Numbered from the stretch's first letter, positions 16,090-24,164 are shown. The stretch is DNA of 64,000 bases from Limosilactobacillus oris DSM 4864 (GCF_001434465.1 NZ_AZGE01000005.1:1-64000), one strand, 5' to 3'. The notes: generated by a model from the sequence alone, not told the origin. Numbers and translations: made by a program.

Positions 16090-16881
16090 TTAGTTATCAT
16101 TATGGTGTTTATGCCCATAACTTAGAGCCCATTCAATGCAACCACATAAGGCTTCTGATATATCTATGGCATTTTTTGTATCTGCATTGATGTTAACAAA
16201 AAAAGAAAAGAAGAAGATAAATTGCATAAGACCTACAAAAAAATTGAGCGCTGTTTCAGGATCAGCGGAATTTGCATAATATTCCTTAACGGAATCGGTG
16301 TACTTTTTTATGATTTCTTTGGCAGCATAGAAAGAATTGTTGACTTCAGTTACTACGGAACCATGGTTGTCTGCTGTATGAATTGCTTGAGAATTATCCC
16401 TCGGAAGCTCATTTACATTGTTAGGGATTGGATTAATTGGAGCATTAAGGGATTCCTGTAATGAGTTATAGGCTTCGATCGGGTTGTTATTAATCTTGTT
16501 AAAAATATTGTTAGCTGTTGACGTCATTTTTAAGTCATGGCTATCGAAGAATGGTTTCATAGCTTCCCGAAGCGAGGAGCCAAGTGAAGCAGTTGAAGAA
16601 GTAATGTTATAGGTAACTTTAAGCTGCTCGGCAATGCCTGTATTGCTGCTTAAATTCATGGCGTTTGATAAATAGCCTAATTCTTTTGCCGAAGGCACAG
16701 CAATCATAGATTTTCTCAAAGTCTCACTGTACTTCTGCGCTTGCTGAGCCCCTTTGAATGCTTCTTTCATTGTTTTTGACACATGCCAAAATATTTTTGT
16801 GCTGTCCGTTATTGAACGATAGGTAGCCATTTGGGCTCTCATTAGCATAGAAATATCAGGGACATCGTATGGATTACTCAT
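16090..16881 (-). CDS. Minus-strand accessory protein with C-terminal TM segment
   Basis: 263 aa, not recognised. The first 150 residues are helical and polar; residues about 160-185 are low-complexity (many N and P); one membrane helix lies near 218-238 (FFVGLMQFIFFFSFFV). ATG 16881 has GGTAGGTGA upstream and is preferred over GTG 16896. It opposes the replication operon and diverges from the HTH gene at 16951, suggesting a regulator-gene pair expressed in the lysogen. Confidence 0.6.
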   Translation of the reverse strand: MSNPYDVPDISMLMRAQMATYRSITDSTKIFWHVSKTMKEAFKGAQQAQKYSETLRKSMIAVPSAKELGYLSNAMNLSSNTGIAEQLKVTYNITSSTASLGSSLREAMKPFFDSHDLKMTSTANNIFNKINNNPIEAYNSLQESLNAPINPIPNNVNELPRDNSQAIHTADNHGSVVTEVNNSFYAAKEIIKKYTDSVKEYYANSADPETALNFFVGLMQFIFFFSFFVNINADTKNAIDISEALCGCIEWALSYGHKHHNDN

Positions 16882-16950
16882 TTTATCACCTACCAAATAT
16901 AGTTTTATAATTCATTTTACCACTATATATAGTTGGAAGGAGTTTTGAAA

Positions 16951-17145
16951 TTGTGGGATAAAGTTGAACAGATCTTAGAACAGAAGAAGATGTCTATTTA
17001 CCGATTGGCAAAGCTATCTGGCATTTCAGAAAATACGCTTCGCAATTACAGAAACGGTTCGGAACCAAGTTTCGTTAATATGGATAAGATTGCACAAGTG
17101 TTAGATGTAAGTCTGGAGGTATTTAGTTCTAAGCATGCAGAGTGA
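16951..17145 (+). CDS. XRE-family HTH regulator A
   Basis: About 64 aa starting at TTG 16951 (AAGGAG 8 bases upstream). A single helix-turn-helix, with SIYRLAKLSGISENTLRNYRNG. It is clearly similar to the protein at 18227-18460, sharing the YRLAK, NYxNGxEPSF and NMxKIA blocks. ATATAGTT occurs twice in the short divergent promoter region (16897 area and 16928 area) and may be its operator. Confidence 0.8.
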   Translation: MWDKVEQILEQKKMSIYRLAKLSGISENTLRNYRNGSEPSFVNMDKIAQVLDVSLEVFSSKHAE

Positions 17146-17485
17146 ACATCAGATTCAAAGCGCCATCATGGTTGCGGTTTCTCGCCACCATTGCAACATC
17201 TTCCGTAGCAATGTGGGCAAAGTAAAAACTACCGATGGGCGGTGGTTTGATACCGGGCTGCCAAAAGGCCACCCAGATCTGTACGGATTTAAGTGGTCCA
17301 ATGGTAAAGTATTTTACTTGGAAATCAAGAATGCCAAAGGTCGGCCACAAACGGACCAGGTGCAGTTCCATAAAATGCTGGTTAGACATGGTATTATCCA
17401 TGGAATTGCCAGGAGTGTGGATGACGCTCTGAAGATTATTGATGAGGAATTGATCGGATATGGGTTTAAGGGGGGACGATCATGA
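17135..17485 (+). CDS. VRR-NUC domain nuclease
   Basis: 116 aa, one VRR-NUC domain (PF08774): conserved GHPDLYG at about 44-50 with the catalytic Asp, and FYLEIKNAKGRPQTDQ at about 59-74 with the E-x-K. Such enzymes act as structure-specific nucleases, probably on branched phage DNA. It overlaps the HTH gene by 11 bp and is followed by a 4-bp overlap with the next gene. Confidence 0.92.
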   Translation: MQSEHQIQSAIMVAVSRHHCNIFRSNVGKVKTTDGRWFDTGLPKGHPDLYGFKWSNGKVFYLEIKNAKGRPQTDQVQFHKMLVRHGIIHGIARSVDDALKIIDEELIGYGFKGGRS

Positions 17486-17673
17486 AGTTGATTAAAGTTC
17501 AAACAATTAGTGGGGCAACCCACAAGCTGAAAACGACGTATCAGGAAGCCAGGCGGGCCCTGGATCATGCTGGGACAGTGGTGCTAATTGGTACTAACTT
17601 GAACAACCGGCGGGTCATTATCCCAATCGCTTCGATTGATAGTATTACGGAAGTCTTTGATGATGTGGATTGA
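17482..17673 (+). CDS. Hypothetical phage protein
   Basis: 63 aa, alpha-beta pattern with no recognised domain; VVLIGTNLNNRRVIIPIASI looks like two strands. It overlaps VRR-NUC by 4 bp (ATGA) and is coupled with it. Confidence 0.65.
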   Translation: MKLIKVQTISGATHKLKTTYQEARRALDHAGTVVLIGTNLNNRRVIIPIASIDSITEVFDDVD

Positions 17674-17683
17674 GGAGGAAATA

Positions 17684-17851
17684 ATGATGAAAAAAGAAAT
17701 TTTATTAGAACTTATTAGCCGTGTTTTAACTGGCGAGTACGAGCTATGTGAGGTTCGCCGGTCTAATCATTACGAATTACAAGAGTACGACTTTGTAATA
17801 AAAAAGCCTCCTCGAAAGGAGACCAGTAAAGCTAGAAGCGCGGCAAACTAA
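17684..17851 (+). CDS. Small hypothetical protein
   Basis: 55 aa with GAGGAGG before ATG 17684 (a second ATG follows immediately). Helical start, basic C-terminus. Its last 55 bases contain the terminator of the convergent DUF3892 gene, so the two 3' ends overlap. Confidence 0.6.
   Translation: MMKKEILLELISRVLTGEYELCEVRRSNHYELQEYDFVIKKPPRKETSKARSAAN
17797..17823 (-). terminator. Rho-independent terminator of the DUF3892 gene
   Basis: Read on the minus strand: CTCCT, tetraloop TTCG, AGGAG, with two more outer pairs, then TTTTTT. It lies inside the coding end of the opposing gene. Confidence 0.75.
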
Positions 17852-18110
17852 GTAAATTATCTTTAGTTGTGTAATTAGCTTTAGTACGAATGTATGGATC
17901 ACCATGCGTAGGGTGAACAACCTCAACTTCAGACTTATAACCAAACCGATCAGTGTAATAGTATGTTGAGCCATATTTAATACTTGAAATAACGTCTGGC
18001 ACTGATTCAACATAGTCAAAGCTCAGCTTAACAGCAATTATATCCTCAGGTGTATCCGAGAATGAATACTTAGTTTTGATTGCAACAATTTGATAAGAAT
18101 GACTACTCAA
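17832..18110 (-). CDS. DUF3892 family protein
   Basis: 92 aa. The ending YIRTKANYTTKDNLLSLPRF is the family signature (TxxN...DNLLxLP), and the strand-rich N-terminus IVAIKTKY also fits. Function is unknown. It is a single-gene unit with its own terminator and is divergent from HTH regulator B at 18227, mirroring the pair at 16090/16951. Confidence 0.75.
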   Translation of the reverse strand: MSSHSYQIVAIKTKYSFSDTPEDIIAVKLSFDYVESVPDVISSIKYGSTYYYTDRFGYKSEVEVVHPTHGDPYIRTKANYTTKDNLLSLPRF

Positions 18111-18138
18111 TTGTTTTCACCTCACTTTTTATTGGATT

Positions 18139-18175
18139 GCAATTAATTATTCAAAGGGAGTTTATTATTAATTGC
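18139..18175. promoter_or_regulatory. Operator-like inverted repeat
   Basis: GCAATTAAT (18139-18147) is the exact complement of ATTAATTGC (18167-18175), in the divergent gap between the DUF3892 gene and HTH regulator B. Likely a binding site for that regulator. Confidence 0.5.
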
Positions 18176-18226
18176 GAATTTAATTATACTACTACATTTA
18201 TGATTAACAATCAGAAAGGACACAAT

Positions 18227-18460
18227 ATGTTGTGGGAATTAATAAAAAATCAAATGGATAAGCAAAATATTTCAGCCTATCGGTTAGCAAAAATTACAGG
18301 GCTTAGTTTGAATACTATGCAAAATTACAAAAACGGGCATGAACCTAGCTTTACAAACATGGTCAAAATAGCTGACGCCTTGGGAGTTAGCTTAGATGAA
18401 TTTAGGAGTGATAAGAAAAATGGATTGGAAGATTGTGAAAAAATACAGTTTCACTGTTAA
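18227..18460 (+). CDS. XRE-family HTH regulator B
   Basis: 77 aa from ATG 18227 with AGAAAGGA upstream. Helix-turn-helix SAYRLAKITGLSLNTMQNYKNG, a paralogue of regulator A with a longer tail (KKNGLEDCEKIQFHC). It probably controls itself and the divergent DUF3892 gene. Confidence 0.8.
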   Translation: MLWELIKNQMDKQNISAYRLAKITGLSLNTMQNYKNGHEPSFTNMVKIADALGVSLDEFRSDKKNGLEDCEKIQFHC

Positions 18461-18474
18461 AGGAGATGTAGGTG

Positions 18475-18687
18475 ATGGCAATGACTGATAAGCAGATGAT
18501 GAACCTGCTCTTGTTCGGTGGCCGGTGTATTTACAACAATCATTATTACAATGTTGTCGGTCACCGTTGGCGTTTCGGTGACCAGTGGAAGGACTCCTTC
18601 ACACTGCAACTCCAAAATTCATCAGCAAAAGTTGAGGGAGTATTTGCGGATCAGTGTGAATTACCACCGGAGGCGAATCATGTTTGA
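18475..18687 (+). CDS. Hypothetical phage protein
   Basis: 70 aa; AAGGAGATG upstream supports a start at 18475, with GTG 18472 and ATG 18481 as alternatives. Tyrosine- and tryptophan-rich middle (YNNHYYNVVGHRWRFGDQW), probably a small beta domain. Not recognised. Confidence 0.6.
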   Translation: MAMTDKQMMNLLLFGGRCIYNNHYYNVVGHRWRFGDQWKDSFTLQLQNSSAKVEGVFADQCELPPEANHV

Positions 18688-18817
18688 GCGAATCATGATT
18701 GTAGGCATCACTATCATCTGGATTGCGATGCTGCTAGTTCTAATTGGCCTGTTCGGCTGGTGGCTAGTGTCTGAGTTGGTGGCAGGTGTACTAAGTTTTT
18801 TGTTTGTTGTGGTATGA
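18680..18817 (+). CDS. 45-aa membrane peptide
   Basis: ATG 18680 with CCGGAGG upstream, overlapping the preceding gene by 8 bp. Two hydrophobic helices (IVGITIIWIAMLLVLIGLFG; VAGVLSFLFVVV). Function unknown. Confidence 0.5.
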   Translation: MFERIMIVGITIIWIAMLLVLIGLFGWWLVSELVAGVLSFLFVVV

Positions 18818-18895
18818 AACTAAAAAAGACACACCCCATAACAGAGCATGCCTTATCAACTAACACATCAATTATATCAAAGGAGCGTGCTAATT

Positions 18896-19360
18896 GTGGG
18901 TTTAGTGCCAACGTTAGATAAAAAAGCAACAATCAAAAAGGTTCGTGAGTTTTTCTCTGAAGATGAGTATTATCCCACGATTAAGCGGCGAGCCGGTGAG
19001 TATGGCTTAAAGTCGCCACAGATGGACATCACGGGAATCCGTGGTTCAAGGTTCGGTAACTCGACCGAAAAGATGATGGTCATGTTTGCTGAGTACGCCA
19101 AGGCTAAGCGGACAGTTGATGATGCAATTGCTGGTTGCCGGCAGATGAGCCAAGTTATTCTTAAGAAGCGTTACATTGACGGCTGGGATATTTATGATGT
19201 GCGGCCACTGGTTAACCGGTATGGACACGAAACGTATACCAACGCTGATAAGCATGCCTGTCTTGAATTTGCGGACTGCTTAGAATGCAAGGCGTGGGAG
19301 AACAACGTCGACAGTGAAATCATCCCCAATTTGCTGGTGTTTGAGAAAAACGGGTCATGA
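18896..19360 (+). CDS. ArpU-family late transcription regulator
   Basis: 154 aa, of the ArpU/RinA-like class found last in the early operon of Firmicutes siphophages. The central LKKRYIDGWDIYDVRPLVNRYG resembles a sigma-like helix-turn-helix of this family. It should activate the late genes; a TATAAT at 19401 without a recognisable -35 box is a candidate target. GTG 18896 is chosen because AAAGGAG is ten bases upstream. Confidence 0.8.
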   Translation: MGLVPTLDKKATIKKVREFFSEDEYYPTIKRRAGEYGLKSPQMDITGIRGSRFGNSTEKMMVMFAEYAKAKRTVDDAIAGCRQMSQVILKKRYIDGWDIYDVRPLVNRYGHETYTNADKHACLEFADCLECKAWENNVDSEIIPNLLVFEKNGS

Positions 19361-19461
19361 AAGGGTCGTGAGCAGGTCACCAGCGGGAAACGAACGGGAC
19401 TATAATGGTGCTAGGATAGTATTGTCGAAAAATAAACGACGACCATTCTAATCACCCAAAG

Positions 19462-19489
19462 AAGTCTAGTCATTTGGCTAGGCTTTTTG
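19462..19489 (+). terminator. Terminator before the 19515 moron
   Basis: AAGTCTAG (19462-19469) pairs with CTAGGCTT (19478-19485), one GU pair, followed by TTTTG. It ends early transcription just past ArpU. Confidence 0.7.
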
Positions 19490-19514
19490 TATTATGTTTA
19501 ATTGGGTGATTATT

Positions 19515-20195
19515 ATGAAAAATAATACAACATTTAAAATAATTATTTTGGTGATAGGCATTTTAGGTTATTTATTTATTGGGGTGAAAAATATGTCACC
19601 AAAAGTTACTGTTACCTTTATTTCTTGCTGGACAATATTTATCCTGGCTGCACTGTTTGTGCTTTCTCCAGAAATTAAAGAGCTGGTTTTTAAGAAGGAT
19701 AGATTGGAACTAAAACGCTATAAACAGAAAGTTGATAAAGCCCTGGTTGAATATGGCGAGTTTAAGAATACTATTTATCCACTACTAGAAGTAGTAATGA
19801 CAAGCATAATATTTAACGGGTATTTAAGCGTTTCTTCACGTTCTGCTAATTTAGTTGATTTCTTAAAACGAATAGAGAATCTTCCTCTAGATATAGATGC
19901 TGATCCTCAAATGCAAAAATTAATTACTGCTGTTAAAGTCAAGACAATTGATGCTTATGCAGCAGAATTGATTTCGATAAGACAAAGCAACAATCTTGAC
20001 ACTAATATCGATAACTGCATATCTGTGAAATATCCAAGATTTGATGATAAGCATTACCTTAATGTTGATGACGTTATTGTCGATTTTGAAAAACTTAAAG
20101 AGAGTGGTGAGGATTTTTCAGATGACTTTGAAAAACGAAGGTATCTAAACGTTATAAAACAAATGAAAGAATTTTATACTCAAAATAATTTCTAA
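19515..20195 (+). CDS. Membrane-anchored accessory protein (moron)
   Basis: 226 aa with two N-terminal TM helices (about 8-26 and 31-53) and a soluble helical C-domain of some 170 residues. No domain recognised. Base use is markedly more AT-rich than its neighbours, and the gene is bracketed by terminators at 19462-19489 and 20203-20226, the classic layout of a moron. The start is uncertain: ATG 19515 has GGGTGA eight bases upstream; ATG 19494 is possible. Confidence 0.65.
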   Translation: MKNNTTFKIIILVIGILGYLFIGVKNMSPKVTVTFISCWTIFILAALFVLSPEIKELVFKKDRLELKRYKQKVDKALVEYGEFKNTIYPLLEVVMTSIIFNGYLSVSSRSANLVDFLKRIENLPLDIDADPQMQKLITAVKVKTIDAYAAELISIRQSNNLDTNIDNCISVKYPRFDDKHYLNVDDVIVDFEKLKESGEDFSDDFEKRRYLNVIKQMKEFYTQNNF

Positions 20196-20202
20196 TTTAT
20201 TC

Positions 20203-20226
20203 AGTCAGCCTAGCGCTGGCTTTTTT
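20203..20226 (+). terminator. Terminator after the 19515 moron
   Basis: AGTCAGC (20203-20209), loop CTAGC, GCTGGCT (20215-20221), then a T-run to 20226. Confidence 0.8.
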
Positions 20227-20338
20227 GTTTGGAGGAATAATGCGAAATACGAAACAGTACGGCTTAGTCAGCAGTTGGCAAGAACATCAAATGCTGATTC
20301 GGGCCCAGTATACATATGAAAAATTACATAGCAAGAAC

Positions 20339-20372
20339 AAGCCGGCATATTCCAAGAGTGTGCCGGCTTTTA
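20339..20372 (+). terminator. Strong hairpin terminator upstream of the HNH gene
   Basis: AAGCCGGCA (20339-20347) pairs perfectly with TGCCGGCTT (20361-20369), then TTAG. It lies inside a frame that is open from ATG 20240 into the HNH gene, which argues that this upstream frame is not normally translated as part of it. Confidence 0.6.
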
Positions 20373-20404
20373 GTTTGGACAACTCTAAACGGAGGTGTGG
20401 TGAG

Positions 20405-20914
20405 ATGCCAAGGGTTAGACGATGTCGGTATCCGGGTTGCCATGCGATGGTGCAACTACCAGCACATTATTGCAAGCAACACTATGAACATGAAGCAGGG
20501 TACCAAGCCAATAGGCAACGTTGGGCACGGTCACACAATCAACAATATCAGCACAAGTACAATGCCCAAACTCGTAACCGCAATGCTACTAAGCATGATC
20601 AGTACCAGTTCTACCGTAGTCGTCAATGGCAACGGCTAAGGGAGCAGGCACTAGAACGTGACCATTACATCTGTCAGTATTGTGGTCAGCCTAACAGTAA
20701 TACAGTGGACCACATTGTACCCATCGAATATGATGGTGCACTCAAGGATAGCTTAGATAACCTAGCTACCATTTGCCGTCAGTGTCGCCGCCTTAAAACT
20801 GATTGGGAACATTCATGGTATGGCACAGGCATTGACAATCGGCGCAAGCGAGTCGCCGAGTTACATGATGTACTAAGTATTAAGTATCTAATGAATAAGG
20901 ATAATGGTAGCTAG
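20405..20914 (+). CDS. HNH endonuclease next to terminase
   Basis: 169 aa. N-terminal zinc-like cluster CRYPGCHAMV...HYCKQHY (about 6-25), then the HNH fold (about 85-140): CQYCGQPNSNTVDHIVP and LATICRQCRRLK. HNH proteins of this type assist terminase at cos ends in HK97-like phages. GGAGGTGTGGTGAG precedes ATG 20405; an in-frame ATG at 20240 with GGAGG would add 55 residues but crosses a terminator hairpin. Confidence 0.88.
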   Translation: MPRVRRCRYPGCHAMVQLPAHYCKQHYEHEAGYQANRQRWARSHNQQYQHKYNAQTRNRNATKHDQYQFYRSRQWQRLREQALERDHYICQYCGQPNSNTVDHIVPIEYDGALKDSLDNLATICRQCRRLKTDWEHSWYGTGIDNRRKRVAELHDVLSIKYLMNKDNGS

Positions 20915-21148
20915 TCTTAGTAGAGGATGCTTTAGAAAAAATGACATCCCCACGAGAGCCCCAGAGAAGCCACGGGACGAATACTAAACTATTAAGGATA
21001 ATAAATCGAACTGGGAAATGAAAAGCACCCCGCCCCCCCTCTGCTGCTCAAAAAAGAGCGCACACATTGCCATCGTCCTGCACACAAACGCTAATTTTAA
21101 AAATTTTACCCCCCGGGGGGTCAGATAAGTTGAAAGGAGGTCCAACCA
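20915..21148. other. Noncoding gap, candidate cos region
   Basis: Between HNH and terS there is no credible frame. It contains a C-rich tract (21029-21039) and a perfect 14-bp palindrome, A-C6-G6-T (21108-21121), 15 bp before the terS ribosome site. This is where cos lies in related cos-type siphophages. The exact cut site cannot be read from sequence alone. Confidence 0.45.
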
Positions 21149-21604
21149 GTGTCAAAAAAGGTCTACTATCGCCAGAATGACGGGCATTTGCCACCCAAAC
21201 CGCCGTACTATTTGGGCACTTTAGCAAGCTCCTGTTGGCGGAAAATCGTGCCCTTTTTAGAGAGCACTGGACGGGTCCAACGAATCGACGCAGCGGTGGT
21301 GGAGCAATACTGCTCTGAATATGAAATTTATCGTCAAGCATACAAGGATATTCAGGAAAACGGCATTCAAAGCAAGTTGTATGTTTCCTTGCAGGATTCG
21401 ACAGGTAATATTATCGGCAAAGATTTCGCTGGCTACCGGAAGAATCCAGCAGTGGCGACAATGAACGATGCACTGAAACAATTGAAGTCGATCGGGTCAC
21501 AATTAGGCCTTTCGCCCCAGGCCCGCCAAGAACTAATGCAGATTGCCAGTCATAAGAAAGAGAAATCAATGGCAGAACAGTTTAAGGAAGCAGGTTTAAT
21601 TTGA
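21149..21604 (+). CDS. terS: Terminase small subunit, P27 family
   Basis: 151 aa with the P27-family layout: an N-terminal PPKPPYYLGTLASSCWRKIVPFL, a long helical centre, and a C-terminal MNDALKQLKSIGSQLGLSPQARQEL. It recognises the packaging site and recruits TerL. GTG 21149 has GAAAGGAGG eight bases upstream. The gap to terL is filled by a toxin-antitoxin cassette. Confidence 0.92.
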   Translation: MSKKVYYRQNDGHLPPKPPYYLGTLASSCWRKIVPFLESTGRVQRIDAAVVEQYCSEYEIYRQAYKDIQENGIQSKLYVSLQDSTGNIIGKDFAGYRKNPAVATMNDALKQLKSIGSQLGLSPQARQELMQIASHKKEKSMAEQFKEAGLI

Positions 21605-21611
21605 TTGTAGT

Positions 21612-21650
21612 ATAATATAATCAAAATATAGTTAGGAGTGATTATATTAT
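21612..21650. promoter_or_regulatory. Promoter/operator of the toxin-antitoxin cassette
   Basis: ATAATATAATC (21612-21622) is the exact complement of GATTATATTAT (21640-21650). The left arm overlaps a TATAAT box; the right arm runs into the antitoxin ATG at 21649. Such a layout suits autorepression by an antitoxin or its complex. Confidence 0.7.
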
Positions 21651-21918
21651 GCCAACCAAAGTAAAAAAAGTGCAAGTTAATGTTGATCGGACTACTGCGG
21701 ATAATGCTGAGGAAATCATGAAAGAAATCGGGGTAACACCCTCAGTAGTGGTAAACACACTGTATAAAGAAATTGAAGCAACAGGGAAAATACCTCTGAG
21801 CTTCTCTTTAACGCCTCGTCAGCGTGCGGAAATGGAATTGGATCGTGCTACTAAAGGCTTACCAGTAAAACATTTAAGAACGCAAAAAGAACTAGAGGAC
21901 TTTTTCAATGAAGACTAA
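21649..21918 (+). CDS. RelB/DinJ-type antitoxin
   Basis: 89 aa. The N-terminal ribbon-helix-helix (VNVDRTTADNAEEIMKEIGVTPSVVVNTLYKEI, read in two parts about 9-41) followed by GKIPLSF is the RelB/DinJ pattern. The C-terminus, acidic, should bind the toxin. It overlaps the toxin gene by 11 bp. RelB-type antitoxins usually pair with RelE/YafQ, so pairing with a PemK-like toxin would be a mixed set. Confidence 0.85.
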   Translation: MPTKVKKVQVNVDRTTADNAEEIMKEIGVTPSVVVNTLYKEIEATGKIPLSFSLTPRQRAEMELDRATKGLPVKHLRTQKELEDFFNED

Positions 21919-22225
21919 TGAAATCTATACAGCGTTTGTTGCTTGGACGAATGGAGGCAAGCGCCGTCCTGTATTGGTTCGCCAAATTAATGATGATGAA
22001 ATTATTGTCTACAAGATAACTACTAAGTACCGGTCCAAGTCCGCTAGTATCCAACGTCATTATTACCAGATAAAGGATTTGGAAGAAGCTGGATTGCGTA
22101 AAGCGTCGTATATTGATACGTTGAATTTGGTGGGTTTGCCAAAGTCAGTGAAGTTTCGGCGTATCGGTAGGTTGAGCACAGAGGATATCCGTAATCTTGC
22201 CATTTTCATAGAAACTAAGGAATAG
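21908..22225 (+). CDS. PemK/MazF-like toxin
   Basis: 105 aa. TNGGKRRPVLVRQINDDEIIVYKIT near the N-terminus gives the G-x-x-RPVLV strand pair of PemK/MazF endoribonucleases, and the C-terminal IGRLSTEDIRNLAIFI fits the final helix. Expected action is cleavage of mRNA. It is translated together with the antitoxin and closed by its own terminator. Family call is by pattern only. Confidence 0.7.
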   Translation: MKTNEIYTAFVAWTNGGKRRPVLVRQINDDEIIVYKITTKYRSKSASIQRHYYQIKDLEEAGLRKASYIDTLNLVGLPKSVKFRRIGRLSTEDIRNLAIFIETKE

Positions 22226-22227
22226 GG

Positions 22228-22252
22228 CATTGCAGTTATTGCAATGTTTTTT
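22228..22252 (+). terminator. Terminator of the toxin-antitoxin cassette
   Basis: CATTGCA (22228-22234) pairs with TGCAATG (22240-22246), followed by TTTTTT. Confidence 0.8.
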
Positions 22253-22271
22253 ATTTTGGAGGTGATTTTCC

Positions 22272-24164
22272 TTGCAGCAAATTGATCTAACGCAAACTCA
22301 TGACGTGATTGGTGCCTACCATCAATGTGATTTTGCAGTAGTTCGTCATAAGTATCATGATCCGGCCACTAAGTATGCCTTTGATGTCCTTGATGAAAAA
22401 ATTATCAGCGGCTATTTGATTAAACTGGCGGCTTTTCGACATTTGCGTGATTTGCAACGGTCAGAACAAGAAACGTTTAGCTATCATTATGACCTGAACG
22501 AAGTTGATAAAATTTTGAAGTTTGCCAAGATTGCCCCGAATGTGGATACTGACGAACCGACGACGTTGATGGATTGGCAAAAATTCATTTTTGGCATGAT
22601 TTTTGGTTGGCGGGATGATAAGAATAAGAAACGCTTCACGCGGGTCATTCTTTCGGTTGCTCGTGGACAGGGGAAAACCTACCTAATGGCTATCTACATG
22701 GTTTACTGCTTTTTAATTGAGTCCATGGGATTAGCAAACCAGGATTTCTTAGTTACAGCCTCTAACTATGATCAGACCGGGAAACTTTATGGCTATATCA
22801 ACCACATGTTGAAAATTATTTTTGGCCGGCAGCCAATTTTTGCTCAGTTAGCAAAGGAACAGGATATTGTAATTCGGGATCATGCTGGAATTACGATGCG
22901 CAAGACCAACAATAACTTATGGCCCATGTCAATGAATGCTGATAAATATGATTCTAAGCACTTTACGACCGCCATTTTTGATGAAATTGGAAATGTAGCT
23001 ACTCGTAAAGGCAGCGAGGATATTATGTCTGGTCAGTCTAAAATTCCCAATCACCAATACATTGAAATTTCAACATCCTATCAGGACCCATCGGTACCAT
23101 TTCATAGTGACCAAAAGGTAGTCCAACAAATCATGGAGCAGGATTATTCACGTGACGGTGACCGGATGTTGGGGATGATTTGGGCGCAGGATAGCCTTGA
23201 TGAAACTTTCAAGGAAGAGACCTGGTATAAGTCTAATCCGCTACTATACCTACCTGGTCAAAAGGATGTTCTATTGGACGGATTAAGGGATAAACGGGAT
23301 TCAGATATGCTGACCGGTTCGATTGATGACTTCCAAAACAAGAGTCTTAATCTTTGGCTTCAAGAGGCTACTAATAGCTATTTGAAGTTATCTGATATTG
23401 AGCGGGCCAAGATAAAATTCAATAAGATTGATGGCCGGCAGGTATATATGGGCTTTGACTATTCCATGTTCAGTGACAATACGGCGGTGGCGTTCATCTT
23501 CCCGTATACGGACAGCCAAGGCAATCCTCGCTGGCACGTTAAACAGCACAGCTTTATTCCCTGGAATAAGGCCGGGTCCATTGAAGCAAAGGAAAAGCAG
23601 GATGGGATTGAGTACCGGGAGTTGGCTAAGCGCGGCTATTGTACGATTACGTCCCATCCGCAAGGCCTAATCAACGATGATCAGGTTTACCATTGGCTGT
23701 TGGACTATGTTCATGACCACGATTTCAAGGTGATGTTTTTTGGTTATGATGCCTGGGGAGCCACAACGGCCATCAAACAGATGGAAATCAATACCGAGTG
23801 GCCACTGGAGCCGATTCGTCAACGGACCAGTGAGCTAAAGGACCCAACTAAGTTCCTACAAAAGGGCATGATTGAAGGGACCATTACCCGTGATGATGAC
23901 AAAATCATGGAAAAGGCGCTGATTAACGCGGAAATTATTGAAGATAAGATTGGCATTCAGGTTGATAAAGCCAAGGCAACCTTGAAGATTGACGTGGTCG
24001 ATGCCATTATTGATGCTCTTTACCAGGCAATGTATCATTTTGAAGATTTTGGCGTGGCTAACAACAAGAGTAAGCAGGTCGACCTAATGACCAGTGAGCA
24101 AGTTAAAGAATGGTTTGAGAGTGAAGAATCAGGACTGCTAGGAGGTGATGACGATGATAGCTAA
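22272..24164 (+). CDS. terL: Terminase large subunit
   Basis: 630 aa packaging motor. ATPase domain: Walker A ARGQGKT (about 130-136), Walker B AIFDEIG (about 235-241). Nuclease domain: MGFDYSMFSDNTAV (about 393-406) with the first metal Asp, and DVVDAIIDALY near the end. Starts at TTG 22272 after GGAGGTGA. HK97-like TerL group. Confidence 0.95.
   Translation: MQQIDLTQTHDVIGAYHQCDFAVVRHKYHDPATKYAFDVLDEKIISGYLIKLAAFRHLRDLQRSEQETFSYHYDLNEVDKILKFAKIAPNVDTDEPTTLMDWQKFIFGMIFGWRDDKNKKRFTRVILSVARGQGKTYLMAIYMVYCFLIESMGLANQDFLVTASNYDQTGKLYGYINHMLKIIFGRQPIFAQLAKEQDIVIRDHAGITMRKTNNNLWPMSMNADKYDSKHFTTAIFDEIGNVATRKGSEDIMSGQSKIPNHQYIEISTSYQDPSVPFHSDQKVVQQIMEQDYSRDGDRMLGMIWAQDSLDETFKEETWYKSNPLLYLPGQKDVLLDGLRDKRDSDMLTGSIDDFQNKSLNLWLQEATNSYLKLSDIERAKIKFNKIDGRQVYMGFDYSMFSDNTAVAFIFPYTDSQGNPRWHVKQHSFIPWNKAGSIEAKEKQDGIEYRELAKRGYCTITSHPQGLINDDQVYHWLLDYVHDHDFKVMFFGYDAWGATTAIKQMEINTEWPLEPIRQRTSELKDPTKFLQKGMIEGTITRDDDKIMEKALINAEIIEDKIGIQVDKAKATLKIDVVDAIIDALYQAMYHFEDFGVANNKSKQVDLMTSEQVKEWFESEESGLLGGDDDDS

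Noticed and set aside
20240-20404. N-terminal extension of the HNH protein
   Set aside because: Although in frame with a GGAGG site, it crosses a perfect terminator hairpin, and a second good ribosome site exists at the typical HNH start. Kept only as an alternative.
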